DNA of 64,000 bases from Rhodococcus koreensis (GCF_900105905.1 NZ_FNSV01000005.1:4340001-4404000), one strand, 5' to 3'; shown: positions 18,901 through 26,802, counted from the first letter of the stretch. Notes: generated by a model from the letters alone, not told the origin. Numbers and translations are program-made.

Positions 18901-21900
18901 GGCCACACCCGGTGTGCTGGTCGAGTTCAGCCGCCAGCGCGGGCTCGCCTCGGACGGACGCTGCAAGCCGTTCTCCGACCGGGCCGACGGCACCGGGCTC
19001 AGCGAGGGCGCGGGAATGGTGGTGCTGGAACGGCTCAGCGACGCCCGGCGCAACGGGCACCGGGTGCTGGCGATCGTCCGCGGATCCGCGGTCAACCAGG
19101 ACGGGGCGTCCAACGGGTTGACCGCCCCGAACGGGCCGTCCCAGGAACGCGTCATCCGCCAGGCTCTGGCCGACGCCGCGCTCGGCCCCACCGACATCGA
19201 CGCCGTGGAGGCGCACGGCACCGGCACGACGCTCGGCGACCCGATCGAGGCGCAGGCGCTGCTCGCCGCGTACGGGCAGGGCCGGGAGGGCAGGCCGCTC
19301 TGGCTCGGTTCCGTCAAGTCGAACATCGGCCATTCCCAGGCGGCGGCGGGCGTCGCCGGCGTGATCAAGATGGTGATGGCGATGCGGCACGGGGTGCTGC
19401 CCCCGAGCCTGCACGGCGACGTCCCCACCCGGCACGTCGACTGGACCGCGGGCGAGGTGTCGCTGCTCGGCGAATCGGTTGCGTGGCCGGAAACCGGGCG
19501 GCCCCGGCGGGCGGCCGTGTCGTCCTTCGGGATCAGCGGCACCAATTCGCACATGATCCTCGAACAGCCACCCGAGGACGTGGTGCCGGAGGCCTCGCCG
19601 CCGTCGGCGTCGCCACTGGTGTGGGTGCTCTCAGGGAAGACCGGCGACGCACTGCGCGCGCAGGCCACCCGGTTGGCGGAATTCCTCGACACGAGCGAGA
19701 CCGAACTCCCGGACCCGGCCGACCTCGCCTACTCGCTGGCCACCACCCGATCCGGTTTCACGCACCGCGCCGCGGTGATCGGGCAAACGCTGGACGACCT
19801 GCGCGACGGCCTCGCCCGCATCGTCACGGAGCGTCCCGGCGGCAACGTCGTCACCGGGACGAGCGCCCGCGGCAAGACGGCGTTCATGTTCACCGGCCAG
19901 GGCGCGCAGCGCATCGGCATGGGCCGCGGCCTCTACGACACCTACCCGGTGTTCGCGACGGCACTGGACGAGGTCTGCTCCGTCCTCGACGAGCATGTGG
20001 AAACGCCGGTACGGCAGGTCATCTGGGACGAGGACGACGGCGCGAAGCTCGACAGCACCGAATACACCCAGCCGGCCCTGTTCGCGATCGAGGTCGCGCT
20101 GTATCGGCTGCTGCGGGAGTGGGGCATCACCCCCGACTACCTGATCGGCCATTCGATCGGCGAGATCACCGCGGCCCACGTCGCGGGTGTCTTCAGCCTG
20201 CCCGATGCGGCTGCCCTGGTCGGTGACCGGGGACGGTTGATGCAGTCCACCAAACCGGGTCTGATGATCGCCGTCCGGGCACGCGAGGAGGACATCCTGC
20301 CGCGGATCGACGGCCGCGTCGATCTCGCGGCCGTCAACGGCGCCGAATCCGTCGTCCTCGCCGGCGGCGAACGCGACGTGCACGCCGTCGCCGCCGAACT
20401 GTCCGCCGCCGGACTGAAGACCACGAGCCTGCGGGTCGAACGGGCCTTCCACTCGACCCTGATGGATCCCATCCTCGACCAGTTCACCGCCGTGCTGTCC
20501 AAGCTGACGGCGCAGCCGCCGAAGATCCCGGTCGTCTCCAACGTCACCGGACGCGTCGCCGCCGCCGAGGAACTCGTGTCCCCGGAGTACTGGACCCGGC
20601 ACATCCGGCACACGGTGCGGTTCCACGACGGCATTCGCGCCCTCGACGAACTCGGCGTCACCCGCCTCGTCGAGGTCGGTCCCGGCGCGACCCTGGCGGC
20701 ACTCGCCGCCGAGGTCGTCCCGAACACGATCGCCACACTGCCCGGGCGCGAGAACGAGGCGCACGGGATCATCGAGGCGGTCGCCGCCGCCTACGTGCAG
20801 GGCGCAACCGTCGACTGGGATCGGGTGCTGCCCGGCCGCCGCCGCGTGGCCCTGCCCACGTACGCATTCCAGCGCCGCTCCTACTGGCCGACGGCGGCCG
20901 TCCGGAACACCGGCGATCCGACCGAACTGGGGCTGACCCCGTCCGATCATCCGCTGCTCGGTGCCGCGGTGACCCTCGACGACGATGCGACCCTGTTCAC
21001 GGGACAGCTGTCGCTGCACCGGGATCCCTGGCTCGTGTCACCGTCGGTCGACGACGGCGACACCCCGGTACCCGACCACGGCGAGGCGAAGACGGTGCTG
21101 CCCGCGGTGCCGGTCGAACTCGCCCTGCACGCGGCCCACCACGTCGGTCTCGACCACATCGACGAACTCACCCTGCACCACCCGCTCGTCCTCCCGACGT
21201 CGGGGCTGGCCTCGATCCGGGTGCTCGTGTCGCCGCCGGGCACCACCGGGGCCCGCAGCGTCACCGTCTCGTCGAAGTCGGGTGACCCCGACAGCCCGGA
21301 CAGCTGGGTTCGGAACGCGTCGGCGACAATCGACGACGTCACCGGCTCGTCGGCCCAAGTGCCGCAACAGGATCCGGGCGACACCGAGACCGAGGTGCGG
21401 CTCGGGGACGGCGTCGACACGAGTGGGTTCGGCATCCACCCGGTGCTGCTGCAGGCCGCGATCGAACCCCTCCTCGGGTGGGACGGCTGGCCCCAGACGT
21501 GGTCTGGAATCCGTCTGCACACCGTCGGTGCCGACGCGGTGACCGCCCGGTTCACGCCCGGCGACGACGGGAGGCACCGCGTCGCCGCCGTCGACCCCGC
21601 CGGTGAACCGGTGCTGACCGTCGATGCGCTGCGCGTGGTGCAGCGGGCGGACGACGGGGGTCGTCCGGCGTCGCTGCGACTGCACCGGACCGCCTGGATC
21701 CGGGTGGAGGTCGCGCCGTCCGAGCCTCGCGGACCGGTGGTCGTCCTCGGCGCCGACGGGTTCGGCGACCCGGGCACCGGTTCGACGTTCCCGGGGTGTC
21801 CCGACCTGGAGGCGTTGCGGACGGCGATGGAGTCCGGGCCGGACGAAGACGACCGGCGTCCGTGGACGGTGCTGGTCGGGTGCGCGACCGACGGCGACCA

Positions 21901-23581
21901 CGGTCCGGACGCGACCCACGAACTGTGCACGCGGGTGCTGCGACTGCTGCAGGAGTGGCAGGACGACGAGACGTTCGCCGACAACCCGCTCGTGATCGTG
22001 ACCCGCAACGCCATGGTCACCGACGACGGGCAGGACCACGACGCTCGCCCCGACCTCGCGGCCGCGGCGGTGTGGGGCCTGGTGGGCTCCGCCCAGAACG
22101 AGAACCCGGACCGGTTCGTGCTGATCGACCTCGACGACGCGTCGGACGCCGAGGCCGCGATCACGTCGGCACTGGCGAGCGGGGAACCGCAGGTGGCGGC
22201 CCGGAACGGCACCCTCTGTGCACCGCGGTTGCGGCGCATGCCCGCCGTCGACGAACCGACCCCGTTCGATCCCGGCGGCACGGTGCTGGTCACCGGCGGC
22301 ACCGGCACGGTCGGGTCTCTGGTCGCCCACCACCTGGTGACCGAGCACGGGGTACGACACCTGGTGCTGACCAGCAGGCGCGGGCCCGGCGCCGAGGGCA
22401 GCGACCGGTTGCGCCGCGAACTGGGCGATCTGGGCGCCGAGGTGAGCATCGTCGCCTGCGACACCGCGGACGAGTCGGCGGTCGCCGGGTTGCTGGCGGG
22501 AATACCGTCCGAGCATCCACTGACGGCGGTGATCCACGCGGCAGGAGTGATCGACGACGGCACCCTGGCGTCGCTGACTCCCGAGCGACTCGACACGGTC
22601 CTGCGGCCGAAGGTCGACGCGGCCTGGCACCTGCACCGGTTGACCGCGGACAGCGACCTGCGGGCGTTCGTCGTGTTCTCCTCACTCGCCGGCGTCCTCG
22701 GCGCTCCCGGGCAGGCGAACTATGCGGCCGCGAACATGTTCCTCGACGCCCTCGCCCACCACCGGCACGCCCTCGGGCTGCCCGGACTCTCGATCGCGTG
22801 GGGCATGTGGGCGACACCCAGCGCCATGACCGACAACCTCGGTGCCATCGACCTCGCCCGCGCCCGCCTCAGCGGGATGGTTCCCATGCCCGCAGCCGAC
22901 GGCCTGGCGCTGTTCGACAGCGCGCTGGCCGCCGGTGCCCCCACCGTCGCGGCCGCGCGGTTCGACCACTCCGGTTCGGCCGCACCGTACGTTCCCCCAC
23001 CGCTGCGGGGCCTGATCCGGGAGTCGCGCCCCCACGCCGCGGGATCGGATTCGGTCGTGACCGGGCCGAACGGGTCGGGGCCGTCGGACTGGTCGCAGCG
23101 ACTCGCCGACCTGTCGATCCCCGAACAGCGGCACCTGATGCTCGACCTCGTGCGGGGCGGGGCCGCCACCGTGCTCGGCTACGACGCGTCCGACTCCGTG
23201 GACCCCGACCAGGCGTTCAAGGAACTCGGCTTCGATTCACTCGCGGCCGTCGCGCTCCGCAACCATCTCGGCGCCGCCACAGGGCTGCGGTTGCCGCCGA
23301 CCATGGTGTTCGACCACCCGAGTCCGCGGGCCGTCGCCGAGTTCCTTCGCTCGGAACTCGTTCCGGATCCGATGTCGGTGGCGCTCGCCGACGTCGACCG
23401 GCTTCGCGCCACCATCGCCGAACTCGGCGACGACGCCGAGGCGCGGTCGGCCATCGCGCAACGCCTCGGAAGCCTCCTCGCCGAGGTCGGAACGTCCGAC
23501 GACGCGCATGCCGCCGCGGTCGACAAGATTCATGCCGCGACGAGTGAGGAGATCCTGGACCTGATCGATCGCGGTCTCTGA
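12998..23581 (+). CDS. bimodular type I polyketide synthase
   Basis: A 3527-residue modular PKS. A docking-like N-terminal helix (residues 1-30, LLDYLKRVTADLYQAREKL) precedes module 1: KS (about 34-455; Cys207, His342, His382), AT (about 565-870; Ser657 in GHSQG, YASH at 758-761, a methylmalonyl-type motif), DH (His968 in HxxxGxxxxP, Asp1135; looks active), KR (GGTGTIG at 1401-1407, Ser1527, Tyr1540, LED motif, probably B-type) and ACP (Ser1705). Module 2: KS (from about 1765; Cys1938, His2073, His2112), AT (Ser2386 in GHSIG, RAFH at 2482-2485, malonyl-type), a shrunken DH-like region (about 2648-2880) lacking both catalytic motifs, KR (GGTGTVG at 3100-3106, Tyr3242, IDD motif) and ACP (Ser3414). 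The tail HAATSEEILDLIDRGL is docking-like. There is no ER, loading module or thioesterase. Predicted work: one alpha-methyl enoyl extension, then one beta-hydroxy extension. Confidence 0.95.
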   Translation: MADQAKLLDYLKRVTADLYQAREKLREVEGVSREPIAVIGMGCRFPGGVRSPRDLWRLVESGSDTVAGFPEDRGWGLADLYDPKAEQAGKTYTVQGSFLDDPAGFDPEVFGISPREALAMDPQQRLLLETSWETFEHAGIDPRSVHGRQVGVFTGLSGIDYAARAGGMPPEDLEGYFITGNAMSVASGRVAYSFGLNGPAITVDTACSSSLVSIHLAMQALRSGECELALAGGATVMATPAVFVEFSRQRGLARDGRCKAFSAAADGTAWGEGAGMVALERLSDAERKGRRILAVIRGSAVNQDGASNGLTAPNRQAQERVIAQALANAGLGPGDVDVVEAHGTGTKLGDPIEASALLAAYGRERPADRPLWLGSVKSNLGHTQAAAGVAGVIKMIMAMRHGVLPKTLHVDRPTPHVDWSAGAVSLLTENREWPESDRPRRAAVSSFGISGTNAHVVLEEAPPVEPSLGEPPRPPDEVVAWFVSGHTEPALRAQAERLREYVSGHPDLTPAAVAGALLGSRATFDHRAAVIGAQPHALLNGLDALSRGAPSADVVTGVALEAGDRPVFVFPGQGSQWVGMATELLDTSPVFADTVRECAEALAPYTNFSLLDVLRDRDPAALDRVDVVQPALFAMMVGLAGLWRSHGVEPAAVVGHSQGEIAAAYVSGALSLSDAALVVAARSRVIGASARRGGGMASVTLPADLVREKIQPWAGAVEVAAINGPSATVISGPVDALDLLIAQLQSDGVQARRIAVEYASHCADVSVLREPILDVLASITPRRSRIPFYSSVTGGVLDGTALDADYWYRNLRRTVRFEQATRSLAADGYRLFVESCSHPVLTVALQETLDSAGVAGRAIGTIRRDRAGLRQFTAALAEAQVHGLHVEWDRVSWARHDDRQRWVDLPTYAFQHRRYWLESPVPQGDFASTGMESGGHPMLAASVELGDGRGAVFTGLLSPQRLPWLSDHGVDGTVILPGTAFVELALHAGNRVGCGRLEELAIEAPLVIPAEGEVALQVSVLADGETGRSTVSVHSRPADAAPDTPWTRHATGTLTVAADTADSLEQQWPPAEVTPIDVRGLYDVLDDAGYEYGPAFRGLKAAWRRGDDLYGEVRLSGEDPAAAVAGYGIHPAVLDAALHLIALGAADTGIRLPFAWDKVQLHAVGATALRVHVTTTGPERYRVSAYDAAGRPVLTAESLALRPLGEAGVPAARVRDSLYRVEWMPVGASSTSPADLLPLDEALAGGDPDGRVLWLDRAPGDEADVPARSHAAAESTLQAVRSWLGDDRLAETRLLVTTRLAVAVRDDDPVDDVSAAPAWGLIGAVQNEHPDRITLVDLDAAAGELSDPALLSMALACNEPQLAVRDGVLLAPMLAAVTPATAAPDAGPATFGPDGTVLITGGTGTIGRLIARHLVAQHGVRRLVLTGRRALDAEAEDELRAEFAESGTEVDAVSCDVADRDAVAALLAGIPDLSGVIHAAGVLEDATAATLSAEQLHAVLRPKVDGAWHLHDLTRDRDLSAFVLFSSAAGVLGGAGQANYAAANVFLDALAQHRRARGLPATSMAWGLWDRPSGMTSHLNAADLDRLQRNGIDTISPEAGLALFDAALAVNRPLIVPVRLSTRASRSEGESLPPILRRVLGVRRRRAAAADSPTGLAEELRALDPGERHSRVLDIVTTHVAAVLGHEGKEAIDPERAFKQLGFDSLTAVQLRNQLATATGVRLAATVVFDHPTADALTQELVSRLLGDEAAPQPAGPTRARRDDDPIVIVGMACRYPGKVYSPEDLWRLVRDGHNAVGAYPHNRGWNLDEVYDPDPNRPGTTYMKEGGFLYDADEFDAAFFGISPREAIAMDPQHRLLLESAWEALEEAGIQPTAPGLTDTGVFVGLMGGDYGFHLMAQRNVDAEGYLMTGTSNSVASGRISYTLGFTGPAVTVDTACSSSLVAMHLAARALRDGECALALAGGATVMATPGVLVEFSRQRGLASDGRCKPFSDRADGTGLSEGAGMVVLERLSDARRNGHRVLAIVRGSAVNQDGASNGLTAPNGPSQERVIRQALADAALGPTDIDAVEAHGTGTTLGDPIEAQALLAAYGQGREGRPLWLGSVKSNIGHSQAAAGVAGVIKMVMAMRHGVLPPSLHGDVPTRHVDWTAGEVSLLGESVAWPETGRPRRAAVSSFGISGTNSHMILEQPPEDVVPEASPPSASPLVWVLSGKTGDALRAQATRLAEFLDTSETELPDPADLAYSLATTRSGFTHRAAVIGQTLDDLRDGLARIVTERPGGNVVTGTSARGKTAFMFTGQGAQRIGMGRGLYDTYPVFATALDEVCSVLDEHVETPVRQVIWDEDDGAKLDSTEYTQPALFAIEVALYRLLREWGITPDYLIGHSIGEITAAHVAGVFSLPDAAALVGDRGRLMQSTKPGLMIAVRAREEDILPRIDGRVDLAAVNGAESVVLAGGERDVHAVAAELSAAGLKTTSLRVERAFHSTLMDPILDQFTAVLSKLTAQPPKIPVVSNVTGRVAAAEELVSPEYWTRHIRHTVRFHDGIRALDELGVTRLVEVGPGATLAALAAEVVPNTIATLPGRENEAHGIIEAVAAAYVQGATVDWDRVLPGRRRVALPTYAFQRRSYWPTAAVRNTGDPTELGLTPSDHPLLGAAVTLDDDATLFTGQLSLHRDPWLVSPSVDDGDTPVPDHGEAKTVLPAVPVELALHAAHHVGLDHIDELTLHHPLVLPTSGLASIRVLVSPPGTTGARSVTVSSKSGDPDSPDSWVRNASATIDDVTGSSAQVPQQDPGDTETEVRLGDGVDTSGFGIHPVLLQAAIEPLLGWDGWPQTWSGIRLHTVGADAVTARFTPGDDGRHRVAAVDPAGEPVLTVDALRVVQRADDGGRPASLRLHRTAWIRVEVAPSEPRGPVVVLGADGFGDPGTGSTFPGCPDLEALRTAMESGPDEDDRRPWTVLVGCATDGDHGPDATHELCTRVLRLLQEWQDDETFADNPLVIVTRNAMVTDDGQDHDARPDLAAAAVWGLVGSAQNENPDRFVLIDLDDASDAEAAITSALASGEPQVAARNGTLCAPRLRRMPAVDEPTPFDPGGTVLVTGGTGTVGSLVAHHLVTEHGVRHLVLTSRRGPGAEGSDRLRRELGDLGAEVSIVACDTADESAVAGLLAGIPSEHPLTAVIHAAGVIDDGTLASLTPERLDTVLRPKVDAAWHLHRLTADSDLRAFVVFSSLAGVLGAPGQANYAAANMFLDALAHHRHALGLPGLSIAWGMWATPSAMTDNLGAIDLARARLSGMVPMPAADGLALFDSALAAGAPTVAAARFDHSGSAAPYVPPPLRGLIRESRPHAAGSDSVVTGPNGSGPSDWSQRLADLSIPEQRHLMLDLVRGGAATVLGYDASDSVDPDQAFKELGFDSLAAVALRNHLGAATGLRLPPTMVFDHPSPRAVAEFLRSELVPDPMSVALADVDRLRATIAELGDDAEARSAIAQRLGSLLAEVGTSDDAHAAAVDKIHAATSEEILDLIDRGL

Positions 23582-23675
23582 CCGGGAACAGCGTGGGTGA
23601 TCGCCGCCGGGAACACCGGCCCCGCAGGCGATACGATCGTCGCCGTCACAGGCCTCGAAAGGAATCACACGCCCC

Positions 23676-24089
23676 ATGCGCCGCACCCTTGCTCTGACCG
23701 CCCTCACCGTCTGCTCCGCGGCACTCCTCACCGCCTGCGGTGGTGGCGACACCGACACCGCAGCATCCGAGACCACGTCCGCCTCGGCGTCCGTGGCGGC
23801 GCGGACGACCGCCGCCACCGCGCCCGGCAGCCGAGTGTTCGCGGTCGCCGACGACCCGCAGACGGCCGCCGACTACCTGGCCTACCTGCGCGCGAACAAC
23901 CAGACCGTCACCGACGACGACCTGGCGGTCCATCAGGCCGGCGAGATCTGCACCGCCCTCGACGCGGGCAAACCGCTCGACCAGGTGCGTGAGGAGTGGA
24001 CGCCGATGCTCACCAACGACGGCGTCTACCCGTACATCATCGGCGCGATCACGCGGTACTGCCCGGACCACGAGAACGTCCTCAACTAG
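23676..24089 (+). CDS. DUF732-domain small lipoprotein
   Basis: The 137-residue protein has a lipoprotein signal (LALTALTVCSAALLTAC, lipobox Cys near residue 21), a low-complexity Thr/Ser/Ala linker, and a C-terminal globular part (DDPQTAADYLAYLRANN ... VHQAGEICTALDAG ... AITRYCPDHENVL) with two cysteines, matching the DUF732 family of secreted mycobacterial and rhodococcal proteins. Function unknown; likely anchored outside the cytoplasmic membrane. It follows the PKS gene by 94 bases on the same strand but has its own ribosome-binding region (GAAAGGAA), so cotranscription is possible but unproven. Its TAG stop is followed directly by a class B palindrome. Confidence 0.85.
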   Translation: MRRTLALTALTVCSAALLTACGGGDTDTAASETTSASASVAARTTAATAPGSRVFAVADDPQTAADYLAYLRANNQTVTDDDLAVHQAGEICTALDAGKPLDQVREEWTPMLTNDGVYPYIIGAITRYCPDHENVLN

Positions 24090-24099
24090 GCGCTCCGCG

Positions 24100-24145
24100 C
24101 CCGTGCGTGGTTAACGAGTCTCTGCGCTCGCCGGCCACGCACGGG
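24100..24145. repeat. class B palindrome, copy B1
   Basis: The arms CCCGTGCGTGG (24100-24110) and 24135-24145 are perfect complements; the inner part TTAACGAGTC is present on the left but has decayed on the right. GC-rich extensions (GCGCTCCGCG before, CGGCGGAGCCGCC after) lengthen the stem. It begins right after the TAG stop of the DUF732 gene (TAGGCGCTCCGCGCC). Confidence 0.85.
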
Positions 24146-24241
24146 CGGCGGAGCCGCCCTGTGGGAATACCTGGACGCAGCGGGTGTTACACACCATGCA
24201 GTAGTTGAACAATCAATTACCTGAGTACGAGGAGACACCCC

Positions 24242-25207
24242 ATGCCAGCCGTGACGGTCGACAACATCCTTGCCCTGCCGCGTATCGACGCACCTGCCCC
24301 CGGCGCCGTCGACCGCCCGGTCCGTTCGCTCACCACCGCACCCGTCGGGTACGAGGGCGAAGGGTTCCCGGTGCGCCGCGCGTTCGCCGGCATCGACCTG
24401 CCGGCCCTCGACCCGTTCATCCACATGGACCAGATGGGCGAGGTCGACTACGCACCCGGTGAACCCAAGGGCACCCCGTGGCATCCGCACCGCGGCTTCG
24501 AGACCGTCACCTACATGATCGACGGCATCATGGAGCACCAGGATTCCAACGGCGGCGGCGGAACCATCGGTGGCGGCGACACCCAGTGGATGACCGCGGG
24601 TGGCGGCATCCTGCACATCGAGACCCCGCCCGAGCATCTGGTGACGAGCGGTGGCCTGTTCCACGGCGTCCAACTGTGGGTGAACCTGCCGCGCGACAAC
24701 AAGATGGCCGCACCCCGCTACCAGGACATCACCGGCGCGAAAGTGGCCCTGCTGTCCTCGTCCGACGGCGGCGCTCTCGTTCGCGTGATCGCCGGCGACG
24801 TGGACGGTCACCACGGTCCCGGTTCCACCTACACGCCGATCAGCCTCGTCCACGCGACGGTCGCGCCGGGTGCGAGCCTGACGCTGCCGTGGAACCCCGA
24901 GTTCAACGCGCTCGCCTACGTCCTCGCGGGCGAGGGGCTCGTCGGGTCGGAGCGCCGTCCGATCCGCATGGGTCAGACGGCCGTCTTCGGACGCGGTGAC
25001 ACCCTGACGATCGCCGCGGCCGACACACAGGACTCGCGGACCAAGTCGTTCGAGGTGTTCCTCCTCGGCGGCAAGCCGATCCGCGAGCCCGTCGCGATGG
25101 CCGGACCGTTCGTCATGAACACCAAGGCCGAGGTACTGCAGGCGTTCGAGGACTTCCAGGCCGGTCGCCTGGGTTCCGTTCCCGCAGCGCACGAGACGCT
25201 CGCCTGA
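24242..25207 (+). CDS. pirin family protein
   Basis: The 321-residue protein is a bicupin of the pirin family. The N-terminal cupin carries the metal-ligand set WHPHRGFETVTYMIDG and, later, HIETPPEH; the mid-region FHGVQLWVNLP and the PxYQDI segment are also typical. The C-terminal cupin (ISLVHATVAPGASLTLPW ... GRGDTLTIAA) lacks obvious metal ligands, as in most pirins. Family members bind Fe or other metals; some have quercetin dioxygenase activity and others act as redox sensors, so the exact role is open. GAGGAGACACCCC lies before the ATG at 24242. A TTGA-N4-TCAA palindrome near 24205-24216 may be a regulator site. A class A palindrome starts three bases after the stop. Confidence 0.92.
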   Translation: MPAVTVDNILALPRIDAPAPGAVDRPVRSLTTAPVGYEGEGFPVRRAFAGIDLPALDPFIHMDQMGEVDYAPGEPKGTPWHPHRGFETVTYMIDGIMEHQDSNGGGGTIGGGDTQWMTAGGGILHIETPPEHLVTSGGLFHGVQLWVNLPRDNKMAAPRYQDITGAKVALLSSSDGGALVRVIAGDVDGHHGPGSTYTPISLVHATVAPGASLTLPWNPEFNALAYVLAGEGLVGSERRPIRMGQTAVFGRGDTLTIAAADTQDSRTKSFEVFLLGGKPIREPVAMAGPFVMNTKAEVLQAFEDFQAGRLGSVPAAHETLA

Positions 25208-25209
25208 CG

Positions 25210-25259
25210 GGTACGTGAGCGGCAAAGCGCGCGCGAGCACACTTTGCCACTCACGTACC
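25210..25259. repeat. class A palindrome, copy A2
   Basis: The arms GGTACGTGAGCGGCAAAGCG (25210-25229) and 25240-25259 pair at 18 of 20 positions around a 10-base loop. It lies between the pirin stop codon and the 3' end of the convergent NTF2-like gene. Confidence 0.88.
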
Positions 25260-25297
25260 GGAAGTCCCAGCGCGACAACCGCTCAGGGGGCGACCCG

Positions 25298-25648
25298 TCA
25301 GGGTCGCCGGATCTTCGCGTCGATGCGGTGGATGCGCAGGTCGTGTGGCGGGATCCGGAACGTCTCGACCACCCGGACCGTCGCGAGGGTGCGGCCGAGG
25401 AGTCCGGCGTCCAGGAGGTAGTCGACGGTGACGTCGTCGCCGTCGACCGTCCACACGCAGTCGCGGATCGACCGGATCACCCGGTACTGGGGGCCGCCGG
25501 ACAGGCTTCGGCGCAGGTGATTTCCGGAGAATGCCGTCTTCAGCCCCATCTCGTACCGCACGGCCCGGGGTTCGATGGGCACCGAGTTGCCGTCGTGGCT
25601 GAGCAACGCATCCAGATAGGCCCGGGCGACATCGACCTGTGTGTTCAT
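25298..25648 (-). CDS. SnoaL/NTF2-like small protein
   Basis: The 116-residue protein begins MNTQVDVARAYLDALLSHDG, the usual first helix of NTF2-like cone-shaped proteins, followed by AVRYEMGLKTAFSGNHLRRSL and a strand-rich C-terminal half (VWTVDGDDVTVDYLLDAG ... VRVVETFRIPPHDLRIHRIDAKI). Members include isomerases, dehydratases and ligand-binding proteins; the catalytic Asp/His set of any studied enzyme was not recognised. The ATG at 25648 follows the stop of the upstream lipoprotein gene by one base, so it is the second gene of an operon. Function unknown. Confidence 0.78.
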   Translation of the reverse strand: MNTQVDVARAYLDALLSHDGNSVPIEPRAVRYEMGLKTAFSGNHLRRSLSGGPQYRVIRSIRDCVWTVDGDDVTVDYLLDAGLLGRTLATVRVVETFRIPPHDLRIHRIDAKIRRP

Positions 25649-25649
25649 C

Positions 25650-26669
25650 TCAGTAGTCGAACACTTCGGTCGCGGCGAGCACCAGCGTTTCCGCGTCGTC
25701 GCAGCTAGGTGCGGACGCCGCGACGGACGCCGTCAGCCGGTTGCCGATTTTGTCCCGTTCGCTCATCGGGCTCGACGGCACGTTCGTGTCGAACACGGCC
25801 CCCGGATAGAAGTAGTAGTGGCATTCGATCGCGTCCCGGAAGTAGGTGAACGGCTTGTCGTCGAGTTCGACCGTTTCGGGTCCGCCGGCGTGCGACGGTT
25901 CCGGCGACAGCGCCAGTTGCACGGACGCCTCGGCGCCGCCGCGGAGTGTCAGGAGGCATTCGTAGGGGCGGCTGCCGGGGGTGAACGCCTCGACGCCCCG
26001 TCCGGACAGCTTCTCGACCACCCGGCACGGATCCTGTTGCGCGAGAGGAATATCCGACGGCCAAGACACCGGGGACCCCAGCCTGCCCACGACCGATGCG
26101 AGTACCGTGCGCGCCTCCGCGCAGTCGTCGCCCGCCGCGGAGTCGCCCGTCCCGCCTGCCCCGTCGAGGTACGACACGTGCCCCCAGCGCCCCGGCGCGT
26201 CTGCCGCGCCCGGGACCGGCGGCAGCGAGAAGTAGAGGGTGCACGTGCCCGGGAGTGCGCCGGCCGCGGGACGCACCTCGATTCCCGACGTCGCCTCCCC
26301 CGCACCGGTGCGCTCCGTGGGTTCGCGTTCACCCACCGTCACCTCGACCCAGACGGGGTTGGCGGGTGTGCCGCGGGCAGGCACCAGTTCGGCGTGGCAG
26401 GTCGACAGGTCGCCGACGGGCCCGTACGCGGTGACCTGCCCGAACGAGGCGATCAGATCTCGGTCGAGCAGACCGCACGGGGCGAGGTCGCGGGCCGCGG
26501 CGGCGACGGCCAACTCCGCGCGGGTGTGCTCGCTGACCGGCAGGCCGTAGATCGGCTCGCCTGTCCGGGTGACGCTCGGCGCCCCCGCGACGACGCCGGA
26601 ACACGACACCAGCAGCATCGCAAAAGTGGCGGCCACCAGCGGTGATACCACCGTCGCGCTGCGGCCCAC
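25650..26669 (-). CDS. secreted lipoprotein, unknown function
   Basis: The protein is 339 residues from the GTG at 26669, which follows GAGGAGAG; a longer frame from 26750 is not supported because it would overlap the leuA leader region. The signal peptide ends in a lipobox (AATFAMLLVSC). The mature part has many paired cysteines (e.g. DLAPCGLLD, LSTCHAEL, DDCAEAR, DPCRVVEKL, YECLLTLRGG), suggesting an extracellular disulfide-bonded protein. The two repeat-like halves, each with a C-x-LL-type start, are reminiscent of DUF3558-type mycobacterial lipoproteins, but I cannot confirm membership. It is divergent from leuA and cotranscribed with the NTF2-like gene. Confidence 0.75.
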   Translation of the reverse strand: MGRSATVVSPLVAATFAMLLVSCSGVVAGAPSVTRTGEPIYGLPVSEHTRAELAVAAAARDLAPCGLLDRDLIASFGQVTAYGPVGDLSTCHAELVPARGTPANPVWVEVTVGEREPTERTGAGEATSGIEVRPAAGALPGTCTLYFSLPPVPGAADAPGRWGHVSYLDGAGGTGDSAAGDDCAEARTVLASVVGRLGSPVSWPSDIPLAQQDPCRVVEKLSGRGVEAFTPGSRPYECLLTLRGGAEASVQLALSPEPSHAGGPETVELDDKPFTYFRDAIECHYYFYPGAVFDTNVPSSPMSERDKIGNRLTASVAASAPSCDDAETLVLAATEVFDY

Positions 26670-26737
26670 CGCTCTCTCCTCACTCGGACTTCGAACCCCG
26701 GCACGCGAACGATGGTGCCCGGAGTACAGTGCTGAGT

Positions 26738-26779
26738 ATGCAGCGCGCACTCCTCCTTGGTTGCCGCGACGGGGTCTGA
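26738..26779 (+). CDS. leuL: leuA leader peptide, 13 residues
   Basis: The short frame reads MQRALLLGCRDGV and then stops. It has three consecutive leucine codons (CTC CTC CTT) and sits 93 bases before leuA. Its 3' half overlaps the first arm of a strong stem-loop. This is the arrangement expected for ribosome-mediated leucine attenuation, which has been described for leuA in several Actinobacteria. Confidence 0.85.
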   Translation: MQRALLLGCRDGV

Positions 26780-26802
26780 TCCAGACTGGCTTCCCGTCGC
26801 GG
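26764..26802 (+). promoter_or_regulatory. leuA attenuator stem-loop
   Basis: CCGCGACGGG at 26764-26773 pairs perfectly with 26793-26802. A smaller nested palindrome, GTCTG-ATC-CAGAC (26775-26787), offers further pairing. The left arm overlaps the end of the leader peptide, so stalling at the Leu codons could change the folding. Termination versus antitermination pairing was not resolved. Confidence 0.75.

Noticed and set aside
15464..19552. A 1362-residue open frame on the minus strand
   Set aside because: It is antisense to the PKS gene, has Arg/Gly/His-rich composition without domains, and arises from high third-position GC.
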